The position numbers and the translations under genes were made by a program. Below, piece by piece: positions 29,810 to 37,330 of a stretch of 39,750 nucleotides of DNA. The stretch comes from Bryopsis sp. KO-2023 (taxonomy: Eukaryota > Chlorophyta > Ulvophyceae > Bryopsidales > Bryopsidaceae): assembly GCA_030272585.1 (NCBI GenBank), contig BSYQ01000023.1:1-39750 (forward strand). The letters are read 5' to 3'. Position 1 is the first letter of the stretch. Each line of letters begins with the position of its first letter. The notes beneath the pieces were generated by a model. That model was not told the origin of the DNA. It did no database searches and worked only from the letters and a program-made list of their open reading frames with translations.

Positions 29810-31114
29810 TTAAACTGGCGAAAACACCGCCCCCAACTCACGCCGAAGCTGTTCCGCGGGAAGCACCATCCATCCAAAAACACGAAAATCCCAGGGGGAA
29901 GGCTGGCGCTGCCGATTGATATACTGAAAAATCGCCTGAGAAGAAGGCGACCAACCTCCCCAATCACAGAGCTTCGGTAACGGCACCAGCAAATTAAACG
30001 CGCTGGAAACCCCAGTGCGACGAAGTGCGTGATGAGTGTGGTCGGAACCATGATCCTTCATCACACCTTTGAACCAGCGCGCCACACTCCCCGCGGTTGG
30101 AACACTCGGATCGACAGGTAAAAACCAAAAATGGTCCGTACCATTATCATGACCTTCCCAATCGCGGACCCGAAATTTCTCATAGCGCTCCAACACCGCG
30201 ACCACTTCGACAAATCCACGGCAATCAAATTTCCGAACCCTCAAATTGGCCGAGGTGTGGCCCTTCGCCTTAAAACGTCGTTCTGTAAAAGATACTGACG
30301 AGGCATCCCACTGATAGTCGCCGACCCGAGTATCAAAACTTGAATCGGCGCGCGAAAAGAATAAGACATCCAAAATACAAATCAAATAGGGGCGGATGCT
30401 CTCTGCATCGTTCCCAACCAAACCCTTCTTGGCCCACGACCATAACCAGTCCATGGGAAAGTCTCTTGGCTGCGGCTCTTTGGCTTCTGAAGGCACCGTA
30501 ATAAGCCAAGCTTGTTTTAATCGAGCAGTCAAGGAGTCATGCGCAGAGAACGCGGAACCAAGCCAACGATGGACAGTACTGATGGCCGAGAGATAATTGC
30601 TCATCGACCTCGGCGCCACTCTCCCTTCATTCCGTAGAAAAAGTATATAGGCGTAAATCCGAACAGGGCGAGCCGGCACACTACACCAACCTCTCGACCG
30701 AGCGAATCCCAGCCATTTTCGAAACCGCATCCAAATGGATCTCCGGCCTCCCGGACTGTTCGATAATGCTAACTCGCCAAACAGTTCCTTCCTTTCGACA
30801 TCCGACAATTCTCCAAACTGAGGTAGCGCCTCGTTGGTCCAATCGACGCATCCGTCCAATTCACTCCACAAACCTTGGAGCCAAACCTCGTCTTGCGAAT
30901 CACGCCCACTACCATGTTCCAACGGCCCTGGGAAAATGGTTCGTACTCCCTGCCCAATGGTGGGAGCAACGGATTGGCCCACGCCGGAATCACTGCATAC
31001 TCCTGAAAACACTCGAACATCGGACGAAACCAAGGGGCTGACTGATAAGAACTTCTCGAATGCGGACTCAAAGGATACTCTCGAACTCTGTTTACAACTC
31101 AGGTTCGAATACAA
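29810..31114 (-). CDS. Tyrosine recombinase of a mobile element
   Basis: 434 codons as given, but the frame is open farther upstream and the first codon is TTG, so the true start is unknown. The N-terminal half has a SAM-like core-binding fold pattern (RSIWMRFRKWLGFARSRG ... RSMSNYLSAISTVHRWLG). The C-terminal half has the catalytic set: Arg255 in FFSRADSS, a Lys in RRFKAKGHT (282 or 284), His362-x-x-Arg365 in HHALRRTG, Trp388 in WGGWSPSS and nucleophile Tyr398 in IFQYIN, with the canonical 10-residue spacing from Trp to Tyr. Such enzymes move DIRS/Ngaro retroelements and Cryptons by strand exchange. No reverse transcriptase of DIRS type is adjacent. The neighbour upstream is a RING-like ORF and a chromovirus. 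All catalytic residues are present, so it may be active. Confidence 0.8.
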   Translation of the reverse strand: MYSNLSCKQSSRVSFESAFEKFLSVSPLVSSDVRVFSGVCSDSGVGQSVAPTIGQGVRTIFPGPLEHGSGRDSQDEVWLQGLWSELDGCVDWTNEALPQFGELSDVERKELFGELALSNSPGGRRSIWMRFRKWLGFARSRGWCSVPARPVRIYAYILFLRNEGRVAPRSMSNYLSAISTVHRWLGSAFSAHDSLTARLKQAWLITVPSEAKEPQPRDFPMDWLWSWAKKGLVGNDAESIRPYLICILDVLFFSRADSSFDTRVGDYQWDASSVSFTERRFKAKGHTSANLRVRKFDCRGFVEVVAVLERYEKFRVRDWEGHDNGTDHFWFLPVDPSVPTAGSVARWFKGVMKDHGSDHTHHALRRTGVSSAFNLLVPLPKLCDWGGWSPSSQAIFQYINRQRQPSPWDFRVFGWMVLPAEQLRRELGAVFSPV

Positions 31115-31127
31115 CGATAACTTCCAG

Positions 31128-31155
31128 CTCGGGCCGCTTATGTAGCCGGCCCGAG
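31128..31155. other. GC-rich hairpin 1 upstream of the recombinase
   Basis: ctcgggccg, a 10-base loop, then cggcccgag: a perfect 9-bp stem. It lies directly 5' of the recombinase frame in minus sense. Confidence 0.75.
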
Positions 31156-31169
31156 CCCTGAACTGTACC

Positions 31170-31200
31170 GGCCATTAGGACCCCTTGGGTTCTAATGGCC
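31170..31200. other. Hairpin 2 upstream of the recombinase
   Basis: ggccattaggaccc and gggttctaatggcc form a 14-bp stem with one mismatch and a 3-base loop. A further cluster of gcggccc/catggg motifs follows at 31214-31265. The whole 31128-31265 block is unusually structured. Confidence 0.7.
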
Positions 31201-31390
31201 CCTTTACTGAATCGGCCGCGGCTCATGGACCGCATGTAAGCGGCCCATGGGACGGGCCGCCTCTGACTGGACAGGCCGTGGGAAGCTGACCCGGGTTGTG
31301 GAGAAATGGCGTATCAACCCCTCCCCCCCCACGCAAGTGCGCGACCCGAGCACAGATCCGGAACCCAAAATGTCCAACAACCCTTTATTT

Positions 31391-31580
31391 AACTAAGTGT
31401 CCAGAACTCGAAAATCCAAGTGGTTCGTAACCCAAAACCCATTTTAATAAAACCAAGGAAACTCCAACTAATAACAACACCGTTCATTGATCCCATAATC
31501 TGCGAACACACCCAAGTGTCCGGAACTCGAAAACAGGAAAAATACCTTAACCCAAACAGCAATAAAAACCTTTATCGTTT
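31391..31580. repeat. Diverged tandem repeat (about 130-bp period)
   Basis: aagtgtccagaactcgaaaa followed by taacccaaaacccattttaataaaac (31396-31450) recurs as aagtgtccggaactcgaaaa followed by taacccaaacagcaataaaaacc (31515-31570). It lies in the non-coding stretch between the RING-like ORF and the recombinase and may be part of an element terminal or regulatory region. Confidence 0.6.
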
Positions 31581-31820
31581 AAGGGCGAAAAACAAACGGC
31601 CCATTGTCCAGAGAATCCTCGATACGAAACCCACAGCATAACAGTTTAACCTTGTTCGATTGTTTACCCATCACCCAAACTGCTTCAAAGCAAAACAAAA
31701 GAAAATACCCAATAAGAAAAATACCGTTCATCACCCGACGGTCGCAACCCATACCAACACCCACAATAACGAAACTGTAAAGTTCCCCCATCCTGCGAAC
31801 TGCTCAAAGCGCCGCGCGCT

Positions 31821-33101
31821 TTAGCGCTGCGAACGCGAACGCGTCATCGGACCTCCCTTGACGTCCGAGACGTCTGCTGAGTCTGGAACGGGAGCTGGTG
31901 CTGATACTGTGACGATGGGTGGATGCGCGGGCTCGATGACGATAGCGTCGGCTCCCCTGACCGGTGTTGATGCAGCCGCGGACTTGGCTCGCACTCGTGT
32001 CGTCGGTACAGGCAGCCCCAGTGTCGTGTAGTAGCCCGTCGTCCAATCCTTGATCTGCTGTTTATATTTCCCGGGCCATCTCTTTCCAAGTTCCTCTTTG
32101 TGGCAATTGGGGCACACCGTGAGCGGGTCGGAAAACCCTGGTACTGGCATGATGCCCACGCCGTCGTCCCTGCCCGACACAAGCTGGGCCACCGTCGGCG
32201 TTATGCCGCGCGCAAAGAATGTCCCTGCTCGGACCGCCAGCCTTGTTCCCACGTTGTGCGTTAGGCACAGCAAATGCCCCTTCTCGCACATAGGGCGGTC
32301 CAGGCCGGGACGAGGAAATGGCCTCCCTTGCGCGCATGCAGCGCAATTGAACATCGTGACCGGCTTCGGCGATGGTGGCGACAGTGGCTCCTTGTCTACA
32401 TCCATTGCCCCTGGTTTGGGCTCTTTGTCGCTTTTCTTTCCGCCACCGCTTTCTGCCTGTGTCCGCAACGTTGCGCGGAGTTTGCCTGGCTCGGGAAGGT
32501 TTCCATAGAGGTCGTCGTCATCCTCCCCCTTCTCCTCCCCCTCTCCTTGAATCTCCGGCGGGCCTTCCTCGGAGTCGCAAATCTCCTCAGGCGCGTCCGT
32601 TTCCTGGGCCTCGTCGTCGATCAGGTGGCGCAGGCAGAGCAGCTTCCTTCTGGGCTTAAAGCTCCGGCTCCGCTTCTGACGCCATCGAGAGGGAGGAGGA
32701 GGAGCCATCGTGGTTGCTGGATCCGGAGTTGACGTGACGGTGGGAACGCTGGAGGCAAAGACGGTGCCATAGCACGACACAAGGCCGGCTGACAACGCGT
32801 CGATGGCTGCTCGGGAAGCTTGCGCTAATGCTTCCTCTTTCCTCCTGTCATGTGGTGCGGGTGCTTTGGCTACTGCGAGCTCCGCGCGTAACCCCCTCAC
32901 ACGTTCCTCGGCCGTTCTCCCTCGCTGTTCCCAGCTTTCCAACTCCGTAACCCGACGCTCACTTTGCAGCGCTCTATTACGCCAGACGTCGACTTCCTCT
33001 TGGAGGGTGGCGTTTTCTTCCTTTAACGTCGCCACTTCTTTCCCGAGCGCTTCCGTTGCCTCTTCCACGAAGCGTTTCACCATGCCCTCGAAATCGCTCA
33101 T
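31821..33101 (-). CDS. Coiled-coil plus RING-like zinc protein of a retroelement
   Basis: 426 aa with ATG at 33101 in a good context (AACCATGAG). Residues 10-80 are a heptad-rich coiled coil (EVATLKEENATLQEEV). 130-245 is a charged, Pro/acidic linker. 253-333 is a cross-brace Cys/His array: C253-x2-C256-x15-C272-x3-H276-x2-C279-x2-H282-x47-C330-x2-C333. The core CEKGHLLCLTH and the final VCPNC have RING spacing. A RING would bind E2 enzymes and act as a ubiquitin ligase, but a nucleic-acid-binding zinc fold is also possible. The tail is basic (MTRSRSQR). The ORF lies 288 bases after the pol stop and 706 bases before the recombinase, on the same strand and with similar GC-rich codon use. I do not know a named family for it. 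Confidence 0.6.
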   Translation of the reverse strand: MSDFEGMVKRFVEEATEALGKEVATLKEENATLQEEVDVWRNRALQSERRVTELESWEQRGRTAEERVRGLRAELAVAKAPAPHDRRKEEALAQASRAAIDALSAGLVSCYGTVFASSVPTVTSTPDPATTMAPPPPSRWRQKRSRSFKPRRKLLCLRHLIDDEAQETDAPEEICDSEEGPPEIQGEGEEKGEDDDDLYGNLPEPGKLRATLRTQAESGGGKKSDKEPKPGAMDVDKEPLSPPSPKPVTMFNCAACAQGRPFPRPGLDRPMCEKGHLLCLTHNVGTRLAVRAGTFFARGITPTVAQLVSGRDDGVGIMPVPGFSDPLTVCPNCHKEELGKRWPGKYKQQIKDWTTGYYTTLGLPVPTTRVRAKSAAASTPVRGADAIVIEPAHPPIVTVSAPAPVPDSADVSDVKGGPMTRSRSQR

Positions 33102-33389
33102 GGTTGTTCTCGGCTTCGGTTGCGGAATAACTGCTGCCGATAGTTTTTATTTTAATCTCGCTGAGGGTTCCTTCAATAGTCGGCTTTCGGAACCACTATT
33201 ATTCTTGCTGACCTAATCGCCTCGTACTTCGTACCGCCGAAGTATCGCCTGATGTGAAAGTGGATAGGAGTTTCCCTCCGGGTTCCATCACATCCCCCCT
33301 TGGGCTGTCCCATACCAGCCAAGGTTCCGTAATGACCCCTTCATCACATGTCCAACTCCTCCATCACCACCTTCCACCCATCTTAGCGT
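33102..33389 (-). other. Pol-to-ORF3 spacer with candidate polypurine tract and LTR start
   Basis: In minus sense, downstream of pol, the sequence has ggaaggtggtgatggagg and then caaggggggatgtgatggaaccc (about 33310-33285). A purine tract followed by TGTGATG-AACCCGG resembles the PPT/3' LTR start of plant-type chromoviruses. A matching 5' LTR copy is not seen in 38926-39750, so the call rests on one side only. Confidence 0.4.
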
Positions 33390-36300
33390 TTACTTCCGGC
33401 CCGGCCCGGCCGCGTTCCTCTTTGAGAACTCGGCCAGCCGTTCAGCACAATGGGTGAGGTTTTCGGCCGGCTCCCATGTCGCTTCATGGGCCGGATATCC
33501 TTTCCACAATACCAGGTACTTTTTCCTGGCCCCTTTCCCTTTGGCTCGGAGCACCGACTCCACCTCAAACTCCTCAGCTCCTGTCAACTCATCCACCAGG
33601 GCCGGGCCGGGTGGATCATCTCGGATGTATTCGTCCGAGCGCAGGTACTCCTTGAGTTTGGATACATGGAATGTAGGGTGCAACCGCCAGCCGGCCGGGA
33701 GATTGATCCTGTAAGCTACCGGTGACACCACGGCCTCGATCTTGAATGGGCCGACGTAGCGCCTCCGGATCTTGGCCGGAATATGCTTGGTTACTGCAAG
33801 GGGTAGATGGGCGCTCCTGAGGCACACTTCCTGGCCGACCCGGAACTCCACGTGCCGGCGCTTCTTGTTAGCGACCTCGCACATGTAATTTTGGGCCGCC
33901 TCGTAGTTCCGCTTTGCTTCCTCAAGGTCATCGCTCATCCGTCCAAGCATCTCCTCTGCGGCCTCAACTTTTGTTTCAGGCCGATCGATCTCCAAGCCTC
34001 TCGGGTGTTGCCCAAACATCAGGTAGAAGGGCGAGTACTTGGTTGTGGCATTAACTGCATTGTTCGCCGCGAACTCAGCGGTGCTCAGGTGCTCGCTCCA
34101 GTCCTCCGGCCTGGCCTCAACGTAGGGCCGGAGGAAGTTCTCCAGCGTCCGTATTGTGACCTCGCTTTGCCCATCCGATTGTGGGTGATGGGCCGTGGAC
34201 ATCCTCAGATCCGTGCCCACGAGCCGGAACAATTCTTTGTAGAATTGGCTCGTAAAACGTGGGTCTCTGTCGGACACGATCACCTCTGGTATTCCAGAGG
34301 TGGGGAACACCTTCGTCAGGAACATCTTTGCATACTCCTTCGCTGACACCTCTTTTGTGCACGGAACGAACTTGCACATTTTCGTGAGCCGATCCACGAA
34401 TACGGCCACGGCCGTATATCCCTGTGAGAGCGGGAGGTCGGTAACCAGATCCGTGGTCAGCTGCTCCCATTTGTAGGTCGGAACAGGAAGTGGGTTTAGC
34501 AACCCCTTCGGCTTCGCGTTCTCTGTCTTCATGACCTGACAGGTGGGGCAGGTGCGAACATAGTGTGTCACGGCCCGTCTCCAGCCGCGCCACCAATAGT
34601 TCCGGCTCACCAGCTCGGCCGTCCGAGCTGATCCAGGATGTCCCGCCATCGGAACATCGTGATGGTCGTGCATCACCATCTGTCGTTTCTCGGCCGGCAC
34701 AACAATCTTTGGCTCGGCCTCAGGTGTAGGTTGGTACATAAGAAATCCAGTCTCGGCTCTGAAGTAACCGGGAACGGTGTCACCCCGGTCAAGTTTGGCG
34801 ACCAGATCTTTGAGGGAAGGATCAGCTGTTGTGGCGACCTGCCACTCTTGTGCCTCCCCCGGGGAAATTTTGGCCTCCAAAATCGCCAGGCTCTTCAGTT
34901 GTGGCTTGCGAGACAGGGCGTCCGCAACCACGTTGGAGCGGCCCGGGAGGTACACGATCTTGGGCATGATGGACTGAAAATAACCGGCTTTGAGCCACCG
35001 GGTCTGAGTACGGGACAAAACTCGTTGCTGCAGGAAGTGCGTGGCGGGCTGGTGATCCGTGTACACCGTTGTGCCACCTGGCGCTCCTTCCAAATAGTGC
35101 CTCCACTGAGCCAGGGCATACGAGATACCCAACAGCTCGCGCTCGTAGGCCGAGTATTTCTGTTCCGCGTTGTTCAGAGACCGGCTCAAAAATGCGACCG
35201 GTTGTAGTCCCTCCGTTGCCTCTTGCATGAGGGTAGCTCCCAGGGCAAAGTCCGAAGCATCCGTCACCACCACGTATGGCTTGGCCGGGTCCGGGATCAA
35301 CAGTACCGGGGCCGAAGTGAGCCGGTCCTTGAGACATGCAAATGCGGCTTCCTGATCCGGCCCCCACTCCCATGCTTGATCCTTCTTCACCAATTTTTGG
35401 ATGGGGGCCGCGATGCGAGAGTACTCCCGGATGAATCTCCTGTAGTAAGAGACCATCCCCAAAAAGCTCCGCACTTCGGCCACGGACTTCAGTGGCTCCC
35501 AGTCCCGGATCGCTGTAACTTTACTCCTGTGAGGAGAGATGCCCTTGCTGGTGATCCAATGGCCGACAAAATCGAGTTCGGCCACGGCGATGGCACACTT
35601 GGACGCCTTGGCGAAGAGGTTGTGCTCGGCCAGTTTATCGAGTACAAGCCGGAGGTGCTCTGCATGCTCTTCCTCCGTGCGGCTGTACACGATAATATCG
35701 TCCAGGAAGACGACCATAAACTGATCATGGAAGTCCCGGAAGAGATCATTGACCATGGCCATGAATTGTGGTGGCGCGTTCGTGAGGCCAAACGGTACCA
35801 CCTTATATTCATAGTGGCCATACCTCGTCCGGAAAGCCGTCTTTTCCTGATCCTCGGCCCGGACCGGCATCTGCCAATAGCCGGACCGAAGATCCAGCCG
35901 CGAGAACACCTTTGCTCCGTGGAATCGATCCAAGAGCTCCTCCGGGAGCGGTAGGGGGTACCGATTCTTAATAGTACGCTGGTTGATCCAGCGGTAGTCT
36001 ATACAGAACCGGAGCCCGCCATCCTTTTTATTTGCGAAAAGGATAGGTGCTCCCCATGGGCTCTTCGATGGCCGGATGATATCCCGGTCCAACATGTAGT
36101 CCAGCTGCTTCTTGACCTCGGTGAGCTCGGCCGGAGACAACTTGTACATGGGCCGGAATATGGGTTTGGTGCCCTCTTCGAGCTGTATTTCAAACTCATG
36201 CCCATTGCGCACTGGAGGCGTGCCCTTCGGTAGATCCGAAGCGAAAACCCGGCGATAACTCTCCAAAAGATTGCTGATCGCCTTGGAATGGTCCGGCCGG

Positions 36301-37148
36301 GAAAGCTTGCTCAGATCGTCCTTGGTATGTGTGTCTTCGGCCTCGATTTCATTGACGACGACCATCACCGCGTCGCACTTCTGTGCCTTGACATCCTTCC
36401 ATATATCTGTGGCTGAGGTATGGGTCATGTTGCCCACGGTCATGACCTCTGTCGGCCTCGGCTTCTCTGACACGACGAGAGGTAAATTGATTGCGGCCCG
36501 GCCTCTGCGGACCGAGACTGTGCGTGTCCGGAAACAGAGCGACGGGTCCTCTGACACTAACCACGGAATCCCCAAGATGATGTCATACGCCATCCCCGGA
36601 AAGATGTGGAAGTCTGAAACAAACGATGCTTTTCCGGCCCGAAATTTCACTCCTTTCGCTTCACCCAACGTCTGCGATTTTGATCCATCCGCCATCACCA
36701 ACGTTCTTTGTTCTCCACTCGGCCTGATCCCCAGGCTCTCCCCCGTCCGGGCTGAGATATAGTTCTCCCAACTACCGGAATCTATGTACGCCGTAAGTGG
36801 TTGGCCACTCACGGTCACCTGGATCTCAAATCCAGTAAAACGCTTGCACGACTCCAAATTACCAGTCTTCATAATAAAAGAAAAATTGTCCCCCTCGGCC
36901 GTAGCAGGATCGGTCCGAGTATGTACCCCAGGTACTAATGCTGTGGGCGCAGATGCCGGCTGGTCCTCCCCGAGGCCCAGTTGCGCTTCTGACATCGGCC
37001 CACTAGACGACTCTTGTGGCTTCAAATGACCATTGTCGTCGGTTTCTCCCAAGGATCCCGTTCCAGGTGATCCGGCCCGCTCTTCTGCTAATATGGAACG
37101 TTTTTGCAGGCTGAAACCCGTATCCTGTACATGCGTCGGCCCCGCCAA
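33390..37148 (-). CDS. pol: Ty3/gypsy chromovirus Pol polyprotein (PR-RT-RH-IN-chromodomain)
   Basis: 1,252 codons from the first possible start. The frame is open farther 5' and overlaps the gag end, so Pol is probably made by frameshift from gag. Domains in order: aspartic protease with YIDSGS (Asp123); reverse transcriptase about 320-500, with CIDYRWIN, FSRLDLRSGYWQ and FLDDIIVYS (catalytic FLDD 481-484); RNase H about 620-745 with VVTDASDFALGA and YTDHQ; integrase with an HHCC zinc site about 827-870 (CPTC) and catalytic D900, D960, E996 (TTDLVTD, VSDRD, SDGQSE); GPY/F motif (YVGPFKIEAVV); C-terminal chromodomain about 1170-1225 (EVESVLRAKG, YLVLWKGYPAHEATWEP). Chromodomains direct integration to histone-marked chromatin. 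No stop codon breaks the frame and all catalytic residues are present, so the copy looks young. Confidence 0.95.
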   Translation of the reverse strand: MAGPTHVQDTGFSLQKRSILAEERAGSPGTGSLGETDDNGHLKPQESSSGPMSEAQLGLGEDQPASAPTALVPGVHTRTDPATAEGDNFSFIMKTGNLESCKRFTGFEIQVTVSGQPLTAYIDSGSWENYISARTGESLGIRPSGEQRTLVMADGSKSQTLGEAKGVKFRAGKASFVSDFHIFPGMAYDIILGIPWLVSEDPSLCFRTRTVSVRRGRAAINLPLVVSEKPRPTEVMTVGNMTHTSATDIWKDVKAQKCDAVMVVVNEIEAEDTHTKDDLSKLSRPDHSKAISNLLESYRRVFASDLPKGTPPVRNGHEFEIQLEEGTKPIFRPMYKLSPAELTEVKKQLDYMLDRDIIRPSKSPWGAPILFANKKDGGLRFCIDYRWINQRTIKNRYPLPLPEELLDRFHGAKVFSRLDLRSGYWQMPVRAEDQEKTAFRTRYGHYEYKVVPFGLTNAPPQFMAMVNDLFRDFHDQFMVVFLDDIIVYSRTEEEHAEHLRLVLDKLAEHNLFAKASKCAIAVAELDFVGHWITSKGISPHRSKVTAIRDWEPLKSVAEVRSFLGMVSYYRRFIREYSRIAAPIQKLVKKDQAWEWGPDQEAAFACLKDRLTSAPVLLIPDPAKPYVVVTDASDFALGATLMQEATEGLQPVAFLSRSLNNAEQKYSAYERELLGISYALAQWRHYLEGAPGGTTVYTDHQPATHFLQQRVLSRTQTRWLKAGYFQSIMPKIVYLPGRSNVVADALSRKPQLKSLAILEAKISPGEAQEWQVATTADPSLKDLVAKLDRGDTVPGYFRAETGFLMYQPTPEAEPKIVVPAEKRQMVMHDHHDVPMAGHPGSARTAELVSRNYWWRGWRRAVTHYVRTCPTCQVMKTENAKPKGLLNPLPVPTYKWEQLTTDLVTDLPLSQGYTAVAVFVDRLTKMCKFVPCTKEVSAKEYAKMFLTKVFPTSGIPEVIVSDRDPRFTSQFYKELFRLVGTDLRMSTAHHPQSDGQSEVTIRTLENFLRPYVEARPEDWSEHLSTAEFAANNAVNATTKYSPFYLMFGQHPRGLEIDRPETKVEAAEEMLGRMSDDLEEAKRNYEAAQNYMCEVANKKRRHVEFRVGQEVCLRSAHLPLAVTKHIPAKIRRRYVGPFKIEAVVSPVAYRINLPAGWRLHPTFHVSKLKEYLRSDEYIRDDPPGPALVDELTGAEEFEVESVLRAKGKGARKKYLVLWKGYPAHEATWEPAENLTHCAERLAEFSKRNAAGPGRK

Positions 37149-37330
37149 CGTATCACCCCAGGTGATTTTTCTTGAGTCTCCGTCCTTTCGTCCCTCGTTC
37201 TTTTTATTCCCAAAATCTTCCGGCTCTTCGGCCTCACTACCACCCGTATTGCCGTCCAGGGGTGGTGGCCTTGCCCCCCGGACGCTCAGTTTACTGAACG
37301 CTTGGCGTCCGCGAGCTTAGGGCAGACCCT
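37149..37330 (-). other. Gag-Pol overlap with frame changes
   Basis: Three minus-strand frames matter here. The zinc-knuckle frame of gag ends with TCAGTAAACTGA at about 37288. The pol frame is open from just after CCCTAAGC (about 37320) through FSKLSVRGARPPPLDGN into pol. The frame of the long gag ORF itself ends with a TAA at about 37291-37293. A programmed shift in the overlap would join gag to pol. Confidence 0.55.

Noticed and set aside
32050..32732. Plus-strand frames of about 150 codons opposite the RING-like ORF
   Set aside because: Antisense shadows of a GC-rich coding region; the minus-strand frame has the coherent coiled coil and Cys/His array.
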